Part shown: piece after piece, positions 1 through 8,488 of the stretch | Layout: each line of letters starts with the position of its first letter | Position numbering within the stretch: position 1 is the first letter of the stretch | Source of the DNA: JAHCHG01 sp965214585 | Lineage (GTDB): Bacteria; Acidobacteriota; Blastocatellia; Pyrinomonadales; Pyrinomonadaceae | Assembly (NCBI GenBank): GCA_965214585.1 | Contig: OZ243957.1 | Span: 1,674,001 to 1,738,000, forward strand | Direction of reading: 5' to 3' | DNA length: 64,000 bases | The notes under the pieces: model-generated | What the model was told of the DNA's origin: nothing | Databases searched by the model: none | The model's input: only the letters and a program-made list of their open reading frames with translations | Made by a program: the position numbers and the translations under genes

Positions 1-978
1 CTTAACGATGTCAATACGAATTTTTTTGACGAAGTTAATCCGGCAAAACTAAACAACGTAAACAATATTCTAGCGGATATTTTCAGCGATTTTGAAAAAC
101 TTTTTGAAACCTTTGGCAGCCGGTTTTCCGGCGGTCAGGACATACAGCCGGGCGGCTGGGTTTCTCCGCCGATGATTGAGGAATCATTTCATCCGCCGGG
201 AAGTTTGACAACCGACGGCAATGCGATTACCACGCCCGGCGGCTACAAAATCGAAGCGACGGGACAATTCGAGTGGAACATTACCGGACCGGACGGAAAA
301 TCAACCAGAGTCTGGGGCGATCCGCACGTTGACGAAGGCGACGGCGGAAAATGGGATTTCAAACGAAATTCGACATTCGTTTTGGGCGACGGAACAAAGG
401 TCAACGTAACAACCGCGCCTTACGGCAACGGCGCAACCGTTACGCAAGGTCTGGAAATTATCAGCGGTAATGACCGCGTGACCGTTTCCGGCATAGACAA
501 AGGCAGAGGAGTCGTCGGGCAGGTTACGCAGGACGGATACGCGCACGCCAACACTTTCGGCGGCAACGACGTTTTCGTAATGGGCGGAGAAACGGATGAT
601 TGGTCTTTTCAAGGCAGAGAGATCGTCGGCAGCAGAAACGGCGGCGAATCTTTCAAACTCGGCGGCAGATTGGCGGCGGGCGACACCAGACGCAGTTCGG
701 AATATAATTTCTTATCCTTTTTGCGTGATTTCAGCAACTTTATGTCGAACAACTGGAATCGCAACTGGAGACCGAACCGTTTCGGCACAAATCCGTATTA
801 CGACGGTTTATCAACGCGCAATGATTTTCGCAGTAATAACAATTATGATCGCTCGCGTCATCATAATCAGATGCGTCAGGCGTTCAGACTTCTCGGCGAA
901 ATGTTTCATCTGCTCGAACGAATGGCAAGACTTAACGATCAGCTTTCCGTCGGAAGAAACCGCACAATGTATGCTTAA
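1..978 (+). CDS. DUF1521-domain protein, 5' end outside window
   Basis: The frame is open from base 1, so the true start lies upstream; a downstream ATG at 172 would cut into the protein. Residues from about 60 to 215 look like DUF1521, the metal-ion-inducible autocleavage domain known from the rhizobial type III effector NopE1 and a Vibrio protein. The family cleavage motif GDPHVD is intact (bases 316-333), followed by an acidic, Gly-rich stretch that could bind calcium. The C-terminus is Asn/Arg-rich, then helical. In known members, calcium triggers cleavage between Asp and Pro. The gene heads the unusual array of effector-like genes that follows. The domain call rests on the motif and surrounding pattern; secretion route and target are unknown. 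Confidence 0.75.
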   Translation, partial: LNDVNTNFFDEVNPAKLNNVNNILADIFSDFEKLFETFGSRFSGGQDIQPGGWVSPPMIEESFHPPGSLTTDGNAITTPGGYKIEATGQFEWNITGPDGKSTRVWGDPHVDEGDGGKWDFKRNSTFVLGDGTKVNVTTAPYGNGATVTQGLEIISGNDRVTVSGIDKGRGVVGQVTQDGYAHANTFGGNDVFVMGGETDDWSFQGREIVGSRNGGESFKLGGRLAAGDTRRSSEYNFLSFLRDFSNFMSNNWNRNWRPNRFGTNPYYDGLSTRNDFRSNNNYDRSRHHNQMRQAFRLLGEMFHLLERMARLNDQLSVGRNRTMYA

Positions 979-1054
979 ATTTTTCAGAAGCAAAGCATAT
1001 AAATTTATTATTAAGCGGTTTGAAAATTACTGATATGAAAAATAAGAAAAATAC

Positions 1055-1136
1055 GCCCGCTGAAAACGCGGAAGAGCGCGGAAAAAAGGAAGGGAATTTA
1101 TCATATTTCCGCGTTTTTCCGCGCTCTTTTGCGGGC
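1055..1136. other. GC-rich inverted repeat after the DUF1521 gene
   Basis: Arms begin GCCCGC and end GCGGGC, with internal pairing of GAGCGCGG against CCGCGCTC. It lies between two same-strand genes and could act as a terminator or be a small REP-like repeat. There is no clear T-tract. The rest of the 979-1262 gap holds no gene that I can see. Confidence 0.4.
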
Positions 1137-1262
1137 AATCTTCTTAAAATTCACTAAATAAACAGTGTGTCGCTTGGTAATGAAATAAATTATAAAAATC
1201 GGTATGGCGAACCGCAAATTGTCCGCCATACCGTTTGATAAAAATTCTCAGGAGGAAAATTT

Positions 1263-3056
1263 ATGTCCGGCATCAAAGGCATCCAAAACTCGTTTGGCGG
1301 TTTTCTGGATAAAATAGGAAATGCGGCGGATAAACTCGGCAATTTAAAAACTTCCCGCCCGGCTTTTTCCGCAAACAGCGGATGGATAAACCATTTGAAC
1401 GAACAGATCGGCAATGAGCCGGAAGTTCGGACAAAAGAGAAATTTTCGGTAAAACTTCCCGCCGACCAAGACCCGCAAAAACTTCGGGACAATCTGCTGC
1501 GTGATAACTTCGGTTTTACCGACGAAGACATCGCCGAATACGACAAACTGACCGAAAATAAAGGTTTTTATTTAATTAATTCGAAAAAACCGGACAAGCG
1601 TGCGACGGCAAAAGATGTCGGCAATTGGAAAACGGCAAACGGTTTTGTCGAAATAGATGTTTCCAACGAAAAAGCCGCCGAACTGCGCTCATTTCGCGTC
1701 GGGCGCGTTTTGGACAAATCGCTCGAAAACATCGGCGATCCGCTTTTGCGCGAAACGGTCAAAACCGATTTGATAAAAATCTACAATGCGGAAGGCTTTG
1801 ACAAAACAAACGCGGCGGAACGCCTGATAAATCTGGAAGTCGAAAACCACGACGACGCGCGGACGATCCGCGATTCAATCCGCACGTTTGCCGAACAAAA
1901 GGAAACGAAAAACAACCCCGTCGCGCAGATTTTAGCGGCAAAAATCGAATTGGCAGACATCAGCCGAACGCAAAACAAAATAGCTTCGACATTCGCCAAA
2001 GCGAACGAAGCAAAACCGACAATAATCAACAAACTGCTCGACAAGAAAAACGACGGCGGCTTGCTGAATTCGTCAATCGGAAGAAATCCCGTTGACGTTT
2101 TAATGCCGCTGACGGAAGCCGACGCGCGAGCCTTAGAGCAGACAAGAGAACTGCGCCAAAAGATCGCCGATTACCAAGCAAAACTGCAAACAACGGCAAA
2201 AACGGCGGGCGGTTTTGACAACAGAACGGGCAAAAAATCGCCGACAATAAAAATCAACCGCGAGGAAGCCGCGTGGGTCAATCGGCAGGCGGCGGACGTT
2301 TACAGAGCGTTGGGCAATGAAGGCGAAGCGCAAAAACGCGAGATGATGATGCGGTTTTATCAAGCGGACGACGCGGACAGAAACGGAAATCAATTTTTTA
2401 TCAGCCGCCATAAAGGAAATGCGATGAGCGCGATAACGCCCGAAAAGCAAGAGTTGCGGGAAATGCAGGCTAAAGATTCGTCCGTCGTGAAAAAGGATTT
2501 GTCGGAAGACCCGCAGAAACGCGAATTGTCAAAGCAGATTTTGATCGAAAGAAACGGGAAAAACAATCTGATAAAAATCGTGCCTGCATTGCAGTTTCAA
2601 GTTGAAGGTTCGCTCAAACCGCTTAGTAGCGTTCAGAAAGTTGACCAATATCTTCAACTTGACAAAAACGGAAAAACTGTTAAAGAAGGTTATCCTTATT
2701 ATCGTCGGCGTATTATAACTCAAAAGCAAGTGGCTGAACCGCAAGAATTAAACAGAGCAGGAACGGGCAGAGCAATGAGAGCGGCGGGCGCGGCGGCACT
2801 TCCCGAAGAATTTAACAAGTGGTTTCCGATTTTGACCGATTTATATTTGGGAACGAGTAAAAGCAGAACATCGAAAAGAGAAGGATTGAAAGACGCGGTT
2901 TTTCAGCAAGAAAATCTGCCCGTTCCGCCGAAGCCTGAAAAGCTGCCGCAGCTTCGCTGGCGGTTGAGGGAAAGTTTCGGTAAAGAAACGGCTAATCAGA
3001 TGATGAAATTTGTCGAGGAGGCAAGTTATGCGTATTGGAACTATCAGATCAAGTAG
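1263..3056 (+). CDS. 597-aa protein of unknown function, head of the tandem cassette array
   Basis: I do not recognise this family. The start is set by a strong AGGAGG-type ribosome site just upstream. There is no signal peptide or membrane segment; the protein is charged and helical. Residues 1 to about 305 are unique in the window. From about residue 306 (start of a Gln-Thr-Thr-Ala-Lys-rich stretch) to the end, it is almost identical to the orphan copy at 5225-6106 except for a 39-residue divergent block just after GSLKPLSS, and more distantly similar to 6748-7590. The last residues (MMKFVEEASYAYWNY) recur in every copy. Its 3' end overlaps the next gene's start by 29 bases. The layout of constant head, variable tail and following partner gene resembles polymorphic effectors; no catalytic motif is visible, so toxicity is only an inference. 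Confidence 0.8.
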   Translation: MSGIKGIQNSFGGFLDKIGNAADKLGNLKTSRPAFSANSGWINHLNEQIGNEPEVRTKEKFSVKLPADQDPQKLRDNLLRDNFGFTDEDIAEYDKLTENKGFYLINSKKPDKRATAKDVGNWKTANGFVEIDVSNEKAAELRSFRVGRVLDKSLENIGDPLLRETVKTDLIKIYNAEGFDKTNAAERLINLEVENHDDARTIRDSIRTFAEQKETKNNPVAQILAAKIELADISRTQNKIASTFAKANEAKPTIINKLLDKKNDGGLLNSSIGRNPVDVLMPLTEADARALEQTRELRQKIADYQAKLQTTAKTAGGFDNRTGKKSPTIKINREEAAWVNRQAADVYRALGNEGEAQKREMMMRFYQADDADRNGNQFFISRHKGNAMSAITPEKQELREMQAKDSSVVKKDLSEDPQKRELSKQILIERNGKNNLIKIVPALQFQVEGSLKPLSSVQKVDQYLQLDKNGKTVKEGYPYYRRRIITQKQVAEPQELNRAGTGRAMRAAGAAALPEEFNKWFPILTDLYLGTSKSRTSKREGLKDAVFQQENLPVPPKPEKLPQLRWRLRESFGKETANQMMKFVEEASYAYWNYQIK

Positions 3057-3708
3057 CTTTTTGCTTTTAGTAAGCTTCTTGCTTATCACGACGGCTTGCG
3101 CTCAAAGCGAAGCAGAAAAACTTAAATTGTCTTATCAGCACGAAGATAAAGCACTAGAGTTGCGACAGAAAGGTGACATTCAAGGCGCGATACGAGAACA
3201 ACAAAAAGCAATAGAATTAAATTCAAACGATTCCAAGCCTTTAACCGTTCTTGCTGGTATGTATATTGAGGAAAAAAATTGGCAAAAAGTTAAAGATGTA
3301 TCTAGCAAAGCGGTTAAATTAAATCCAAAAGATGCTTGGGCGCATTATTTATTAGCCCAAGCGTTAGATAATCTGGGAAATAATCAAGAATCACTAAAGG
3401 AAAGACGAATTGCCTCAGATTTAGAGCCTGATAACACATTATTTTTAGTGAATCTCGGCGTAGCTCAAGAATTATCGGGTGATAATAAAGCAGCGCGAGA
3501 AAGCTATAAAAAGGCTGTGTCTATCAATCCAGATTATATTTACGGATTATACCGTCTGGGATTGCTCGAAGCAGAAGAAGGCAATTTAGAGAAAGCAAAA
3601 CAGATATTTGAAAAAATCATTCAAACGAAGCCGACGGAAGAAGGTGATGAAAAGTTTATCGAAGAAATTAGACAAAGACTCGAACAGCTAGAGCGGGCAT
3701 CTAATTGA
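3028..3708 (+). CDS. TPR lipoprotein, array copy 1
   Basis: A 226-aa protein with an N-terminal hydrophobic segment ending TTACAQ, a probable lipoprotein signal with Cys as first mature residue, followed by about five tetratricopeptide repeats (pattern A-x-x-Y/L...LNP/LEP). The chosen ATG follows GAGGAGGCAAGTT and lies inside the final codons of the preceding gene in another frame. The first 70 or so residues are shared with copies 2 to 4 (KLKLSYQHEDKALELR block); later repeats diverge. TPR folds bind protein partners, so it may bind or neutralise the product of the overlapping upstream gene, or act as an envelope adaptor. The partner role is inferred from gene pairing only. Confidence 0.8.
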   Translation: MRIGTIRSSSFLLLVSFLLITTACAQSEAEKLKLSYQHEDKALELRQKGDIQGAIREQQKAIELNSNDSKPLTVLAGMYIEEKNWQKVKDVSSKAVKLNPKDAWAHYLLAQALDNLGNNQESLKERRIASDLEPDNTLFLVNLGVAQELSGDNKAARESYKKAVSINPDYIYGLYRLGLLEAEEGNLEKAKQIFEKIIQTKPTEEGDEKFIEEIRQRLEQLERASN

Positions 3709-3729
3709 AAATAATTTTTACATCAAAAA

Positions 3730-3851
3730 CTGAAAAGCTGCCGCAGCTTCGCTGGCGGTTAAGGGAAAGTTTCGGTAAAGAAACGGCTAATCAGATGATG
3801 AAATTTGTCGAGGAGGCGAGTTATGCGTATTGGAACTATCAGATCAAGTAG
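3730..3851 (+). pseudogene. eroded 3' tail of the 597-aa-type gene
   Basis: About 120 bases encode the last 40 residues of the 597-aa protein (EKLPQLRWRLRESFGKE... through its stop), with no start and nothing left of the body. It begins about 20 bases after lipoprotein copy 1 ends. It still carries the GAGGAGG ribosome site and the ATG of lipoprotein copy 2, which probably explains its retention. Confidence 0.75.
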
Positions 3852-4500
3852 TCTTTTGCTTTTAGTCAGCTTTTTGCTTATCACGACGGCTTGCGCTCAA
3901 AGCGAAGCAGAAAAACTTAAATTGTCTTATCAGCACGAAGATAAAGCACTTGAGTTACGGCAAAAAGGTGATATTCAAGGCGCGATAAAAGAACAAATAA
4001 AAGCTATTGAAATAAATTCAAACGATTCCAAGCCATTGGTGGTTTTAGCCGGAATGTATTTGGAAAACGATGATTTACAAAATGCTCAAGCAACATCATT
4101 GAAAGCAATTAGTTTAGATACCAAAGATTCACTAGCGCATTATGTTTACGCAAATTCTCTCCGTAGAAGTAAAGATTATAAGAAAGCCTTAGAAGAATAC
4201 AAAACAGCAGTTTCACTTGAACCAAATAATGCTCTGTATTTAATAAATTTAGGTGATGCCTACGAGGTTTTAAATGAAAATTCATTAGCGAAAAATTATT
4301 ACCAAAAAGCCTTGATGGTAAACCCAAAATATATTCCTGCCTATTATCGCTTAGGCAGTTTGGAAGCCGAAGAAGGTAATTATGGGAAAGCTAAAGAATT
4401 ATTAAAGAAAGCGATAGAACTCCAGCCGCAAGAAGAAACCGATAAAGTTTTTATTGAGGAAGCAAGAAAAGAATTAGAAAAATTGAAAAGTAAAGAATGA
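3823..4500 (+). CDS. TPR lipoprotein, array copy 2
   Basis: A 225-aa paralogue of copy 1. The signal peptide and first 55 or so mature residues are nearly identical to copy 1; TPR repeats from about residue 75 onward differ strongly, with closer similarity to copy 4 near the C-terminus (IPAYYRLGSLEAEEGNYGKA). The start lies in the eroded 3' tail of an upstream cassette, 29 bases before that tail's stop. Base use in the divergent part is more AT-rich than in the 597-aa gene. Predicted envelope-anchored binding protein; specific partner unknown. Confidence 0.8.
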   Translation: MRIGTIRSSSLLLLVSFLLITTACAQSEAEKLKLSYQHEDKALELRQKGDIQGAIKEQIKAIEINSNDSKPLVVLAGMYLENDDLQNAQATSLKAISLDTKDSLAHYVYANSLRRSKDYKKALEEYKTAVSLEPNNALYLINLGDAYEVLNENSLAKNYYQKALMVNPKYIPAYYRLGSLEAEEGNYGKAKELLKKAIELQPQEETDKVFIEEARKELEKLKSKE

Positions 4501-4510
4501 AATTTTCAAT

Positions 4511-4579
4511 AAAGCTAATCAGATGATGAAGTTCGTTGAGGAGGCAAGTTATGCGTATTGGAACACTAAAATTAAGTAG
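4511..4579 (+). pseudogene. shortest eroded 3' tail of the 597-aa-type gene
   Basis: Only 22 codons plus a stop remain (KANQMMKFVEEASYAYWN then stop). It sits about 10 bases after lipoprotein copy 2 and supplies the ribosome site and start codon for copy 3. The body of the gene has been lost while the translation-initiation segment for the partner is kept. Confidence 0.7.
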
Positions 4580-5219
4580 CCTCGTTTTATTGTGCTTTTT
4601 GCTATTTATTAATGCCTGCGCTCAAAATGCGGAAGAAAAACTGAAATTATCTTATCAACACGAAGATAAAGCACTCGAATTGCGTAAAAAAGGTGATATT
4701 CAAGGCGCGATAAAAGAACAGCTAAAAGCGATTGAATTAAATTCAAATGATTCTAAGCCTTTAACTGTTTTGGCTGGTATGTATATGGATATTAAACAAT
4801 GGGAAATGGCAGAAACGACTTTAGAAAAAGCCTTGAAAATTGACGGAACTGATTCTGTCGCCCATCACTTGTATAGTAATATTGCTCAAAGATTAAACAA
4901 AAATGAAATAGCTGTTAAGCAAGCTGAACAAGCTGTTAAATATGATCCTAAAAATTTAATGTATTGGACAAATTTAGGAGTTATATATGGAAGTTTAGAA
5001 AATAGAAAATCCGAAAGAGAGGCGTATCAAAAAGCATTAGAAATTGATTCTAATTATCTTCCCGCACTTTATAACTTAGCTTTATTAGAATCCGAAGAAG
5101 GCAATACGGATAAAGCGATAACTTTATTGAAACAAGTTATTGAAAAAAGTTCCGATGATGAAGAAAGGCTTCAGAGAGCGCAAGATAAGTTAAGAGAGTT
5201 AGAAAATAAAATACGTTAA
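4551..5219 (+). CDS. TPR lipoprotein, array copy 3
   Basis: A 222-aa paralogue. The signal segment ends NACAQ, a plausible lipobox. The conserved KLKLSYQHEDKALELR block and first TPR are kept; later repeats are unlike those of copies 1, 2 and 4. The start ATG follows GAGGAGGCAAGTT in the eroded tail. Its stop is 5 bases before the ATG of the orphan cassette at 5225, so the two may be translationally coupled. Confidence 0.8.
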   Translation: MRIGTLKLSSLVLLCFLLFINACAQNAEEKLKLSYQHEDKALELRKKGDIQGAIKEQLKAIELNSNDSKPLTVLAGMYMDIKQWEMAETTLEKALKIDGTDSVAHHLYSNIAQRLNKNEIAVKQAEQAVKYDPKNLMYWTNLGVIYGSLENRKSEREAYQKALEIDSNYLPALYNLALLESEEGNTDKAITLLKQVIEKSSDDEERLQRAQDKLRELENKIR

Positions 5220-5224
5220 ACGAA

Positions 5225-6106
5225 ATGACAAACCTGCAAACAACGGCAAAAACAGCGGGCGGTTTCGACAACAGAACGGGCAAAAAATCGCCGACGATAA
5301 AAGTCAACCGCGAAGAAGCCGCGTGGGTCAATCGGCAGGCGGCGGACGTTTACAGAGCGTTGGGCAATGAAGGCGAAGCGCAAAAACGCGAGATGATGAT
5401 GCGCTTTTATCAAGCGGACGACGCGGACAGAAACGGAAATCAATTTTTTATCAGCCGCCATAAAGGAAACGCGATGAGCGCGATAACGCCCGAAAAGCAA
5501 GAGTTGCGGGAAATGCAGGCTAAAGATTCGTCCGTCGTGAAAAAGGATTTGTCGGAAGACCCGCAGAAACGCGAATTGTCAAAGCAGATTTTGATCGAAA
5601 GAAACGGGAAAAACAATCTGATAAAAATCGTGCCTGCATTGCAGTTTCAAGTTGAAGGTTCGCTCAAACCGCTTAGTAGCGAGCAAATAACAGAAACATA
5701 TATTTACAAAGATAAAAAAGGTAAAGTTGCTCCAAAGGGTTATGAATATAAATACAGAAATCAGGTAAGAACAAAACAAATTGTTGAACCGCAAGAATTA
5801 AACAGAGCAGGAACAGGCAGAGCAATAAGGGCGGCGGGCGTGGCGGCACTTCCCGAAGAATTTAACAAGTGGTTTCCGATTTTAACCGATTTGTATTTGG
5901 GAACAAGTAAAAGCAGAACATCGAAAAGAGAAGGATTGAAAGACGCGGTTTTTCAACAAGAAAATCTGCCCGTTCCGCCGAAGCCTGAAAAGCTGCCGCA
6001 GCTTCGCTGGCGGTTGAGGGAAAGTTTCGGTAAAGAAACGGCTAATCAGATGATGAAATTTGTCGAGGAGGCAAGTTATGCGTATTGGAACTATCAGACT
6101 AAGTAG
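5225..6106 (+). CDS. orphan C-terminal cassette of the 597-aa-type protein
   Basis: A 293-aa frame corresponding to residues from about 306 to 597 of the gene at 1263. Homology starts abruptly within the first codons, so the N-terminal half is missing. Apart from scattered changes, the proteins are identical except for a 39-residue block after GSLKPLSS (SEQITETYIYKDKKGK here, SVQKVDQYLQLDKNGK in the long gene), after which near-identity resumes. There is an ATG at 5225 but no good ribosome site, so it may be coupled to copy 3, weakly expressed or silent. The last 29 bases overlap lipoprotein copy 4. It could serve as a recombination donor for the full-length gene; that is inference. Confidence 0.7.
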   Translation: MTNLQTTAKTAGGFDNRTGKKSPTIKVNREEAAWVNRQAADVYRALGNEGEAQKREMMMRFYQADDADRNGNQFFISRHKGNAMSAITPEKQELREMQAKDSSVVKKDLSEDPQKRELSKQILIERNGKNNLIKIVPALQFQVEGSLKPLSSEQITETYIYKDKKGKVAPKGYEYKYRNQVRTKQIVEPQELNRAGTGRAIRAAGVAALPEEFNKWFPILTDLYLGTSKSRTSKREGLKDAVFQQENLPVPPKPEKLPQLRWRLRESFGKETANQMMKFVEEASYAYWNYQTK

Positions 6107-6746
6107 CCTGATTCTAGTTAGTTTCCTGCTTTTCGTAAATGCCTGCGCTCAAAGCGCGGAAGAAAAACTGAAACTTTCTTATCAGCACGAAGACAAAGCA
6201 CTAGAGTTGCGACAGAAAGGTGACATTCAAGGCGCGATACGAGAACAACAAAAAGCAGTAGAATTAAATTCAAACGATTCTAAGCCGTTAATTGTTTTAG
6301 CAGGTATGTATTTGGAAAACGGAGAATTACAAAATGCAGAAGCGACAGCCCATAAAGCAGTTAAATTAAATCCTGCGGATTCTTTTGCTCATTATATCTA
6401 TGCTGATTCATTGCAGAGATTGGAAAAAAATCAGGCAGCTATTGATGAATACCTAAAAGCTGTTTCGCTTAATCCAAAAAATACTTTATTTTTGGTAAAT
6501 TTAGGTATTGCCTATGAAAACTTAAATCAAATAGATTCAGCTAAAGAACAATTTATCAAAGCTCTCCAAGTTAATCCAAAATATATTCCTGCCTATTATC
6601 GCTTAGGCAGTTTGGAAGCCGAAGAAGGTAATTATGAAAAGGCTAAAGAATTGTTAAACAAAGCATTAGAACTCCAGCCGCAAGAAGAAGCCGATAAAGT
6701 TTTTATCGAGGAGGCAAGAAAAGAATTAGAAAAACTGAAACAATAG
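6078..6746 (+). CDS. TPR lipoprotein, array copy 4
   Basis: A 222-aa paralogue with a signal segment ending FVNACAQ (lipobox V-N-A-C) and about five TPRs. The N-terminal block matches copies 1 to 3, and the C-terminal repeats resemble copy 2. The start overlaps the orphan cassette by 29 bases and uses the same GAGGAGGCAAGTT initiation region. Predicted envelope-anchored, probably the cognate partner of the preceding cassette; function is inferred from pairing. Confidence 0.8.
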   Translation: MRIGTIRLSSLILVSFLLFVNACAQSAEEKLKLSYQHEDKALELRQKGDIQGAIREQQKAVELNSNDSKPLIVLAGMYLENGELQNAEATAHKAVKLNPADSFAHYIYADSLQRLEKNQAAIDEYLKAVSLNPKNTLFLVNLGIAYENLNQIDSAKEQFIKALQVNPKYIPAYYRLGSLEAEEGNYEKAKELLNKALELQPQEEADKVFIEEARKELEKLKQ

Positions 6747-6747
6747 A

Positions 6748-7590
6748 ACGGGCAAAAGATCGCCGACAATCAAAGTCAACCGCGAAGAAGCCGCGTGGGT
6801 CAATCGGCAGGCGGCGGACGTTTACAGAGCGTTGGGCAATGAAGGCGAAGCGCAGAAGCGCGAGATGATGATGCGGTTTTATCAGGTTGACGACAAGGAA
6901 AGAAATTCGGTTGAAGTAAAAGGCTATAAAATTATTCCGCTTTATAAAAAAGGCGAATACGCCGTAACCGTTCCCGAAAATTTGTCCGTCGCACCGAGTC
7001 AAATCAAGCCGACACCAAAAGAATTCGGCGAAGACCCGTTCAAGTTGGAAACGAAAAAGTATGAGAAAAAATACAAAGTAGTCGAAACAATGTGGCGCGA
7101 CGGCAGACCTTCGACGGAAGTTCAGAAAGGCACGGTCAAAGGTTACGAGAGAAATTATCAGATGGACGGTTCTTTGAGGTTGGAAGAGAAAAAAGAGAAT
7201 GAATGGCGAAAATATGAAAATAAAAGCGGTAGAAAATTCCCTGAAAAAAGAGTTACTTTGGGGTATTCTTCAGAAATAATTAAAAGTCCTGAATTAAATC
7301 CGAAAGGAATAAGTGCAGGAAATCGAGCAGCAGGCGTAGCAGGTTTAGCCGATGAGTGGAATAGATGGATGATGTTTCGCATAAACAGCGTTAAAGCAAC
7401 AAAAGAGATTAACGAAATGATGAAAGCGAAACAAGAGCATTTTCTTAGAAACAATTATATTACGCCGCCGAAACCGGGCGAATTGTCGGGAGTTAAGTTT
7501 CAATTAGAAACGAAATTCGGCAAAGAAAATGCAAAAGAAATGATGAAGTTCATCGAGGAGGCAAGTTATGCGGTTTGGGGAACGAAGTAA
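6748..7590 (+). pseudogene. second orphan C-terminal cassette, no proper start
   Basis: An open frame starts directly after the stop of lipoprotein copy 4 at a point matching the interior of the 597-aa protein (TGKRSPTIKVNREEAAWVN) and runs to a normal stop. No start with a ribosome site is visible; a TTG at 6832 is the first weak option. The first 50 or so residues match the long gene closely; the rest is diverged but keeps GSLR, the RAAGVA-x-L-x-x-E/DWN/FN-K/RW block and the terminal MMKFIEEASYA. Probably a silent cassette or relic. Its last 23 bases overlap lipoprotein copy 5. Confidence 0.7.
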
Positions 7591-8299
7591 ATTATTAATT
7601 TTGATTTTTCTGTCTTTACTGATTTCGTCTAATTTTGCTTGCGGTCAAAGCGAAGCTGAAAAGATCAAACTTCATAATGAATACGCAAATAAAGCATCTG
7701 AACTTAGAGAACAAGGCAAATTAAAAGAAGCTGTTGAAGAACAGAAAAAAGCTATTGAATTTGTTCCTAAAAGTGGAGAATCCATAACTGTTTTAGCTAA
7801 TCTTTATTTAGAACTGTATGAAAAGACTAAAGATAAAACATTTCTGATTGAGGCAAAAAAACAGTTGGAGAAATCAACTCAATTAGAGCCGAAAGACCCG
7901 ATTGGACACGAAATGTTAGCTGAAACTTTAAAGAGATTAGGTGATAATGAAGAAGCATTAAAACAATTAAATATTGTCATTCAATTACAGCCGAATGATC
8001 TTGACAGTATAGTTAATATTGGATCAATTCATAGTTCATTAGGTGAATATAAATCAGCAGAAGAATCTTTTGAGAAAGTCTTGAGGATGAATCCTGATTA
8101 TATCTATGCGCGTTATCAATACGGAGAATTTGAGCTTAAAAGAGGTAACAAGGATAAAGCTGAAATTTTATTTGAGAAGGTAGTTAATTTAAAAACAATA
8201 GCTCCACCTGAAGATTTAGAGTTTATAAAAACCAGCGAAAAGAAACTTGAAGAATTAAAAAACCAAAAATCTAAAACTGCGACTCAATCGGCAAACTAA
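7568..8299 (+). CDS. TPR lipoprotein, array copy 5 (most diverged)
   Basis: A 243-aa protein with a hydrophobic leader ending NFACGQ and TPR repeats across residues 35-235, ending in a Lys/Glu-rich tail. Only the general layout (SEAEKIKL then an AxELREQGKLKEAVEEQKKAIE block) is shared with copies 1 to 4, so its divergence parallels that of its cassette. The ATG follows the same GAGGAGGCAAGTT initiation site inside the cassette's 3' end. Likely an envelope lipoprotein and cognate partner of the diverged cassette. Confidence 0.8.
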   Translation: MRFGERSKLLILIFLSLLISSNFACGQSEAEKIKLHNEYANKASELREQGKLKEAVEEQKKAIEFVPKSGESITVLANLYLELYEKTKDKTFLIEAKKQLEKSTQLEPKDPIGHEMLAETLKRLGDNEEALKQLNIVIQLQPNDLDSIVNIGSIHSSLGEYKSAEESFEKVLRMNPDYIYARYQYGEFELKRGNKDKAEILFEKVVNLKTIAPPEDLEFIKTSEKKLEELKNQKSKTATQSAN

Positions 8300-8418
8300 A
8301 GCAACTCGTCAAATTAGCGAGATGGATAAGGCGAAGCGCGAGCAGTTCATCAAAAATAATTACTTTGCGCCGCCGAAGCCGGGTGAATTGCCGGGAATTA
8401 AGTTTGAGTTGGAAAGTA
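8298..8418 (+). pseudogene. internal fragment of the diverged cassette
   Basis: Some 40 codons starting at the stop codon of lipoprotein copy 5 (KATRQISEMDKAKREQ, then NNYFAPPKPGELPGIKFELE) match the region just before the C-terminus of the cassette at 6748-7590. The frame then runs into unrelated AT-rich sequence, so the 3' tail is lost. It marks the end of the array and shows that at least one more copy once existed. Confidence 0.65.
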
Positions 8419-8488
8419 ATCGTCTTGCGATTTATATTTTGTTAATTTTATTTTACATTGAGGAAATTTTTGTGAGAAAATTCGGTTT

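Noticed and set aside
1263..3056. Assignment of the 597-aa protein to a named toxin or type III effector family
   Set aside because: No catalytic motif or recognisable domain by eye; only the locus layout suggests an effector.
3028..8299. Lipoprotein copies as simple tandem gene duplications unrelated to the cassettes
   Set aside because: Every copy starts inside a cassette 3' end, including eroded ones, so the duplication unit includes both partners.
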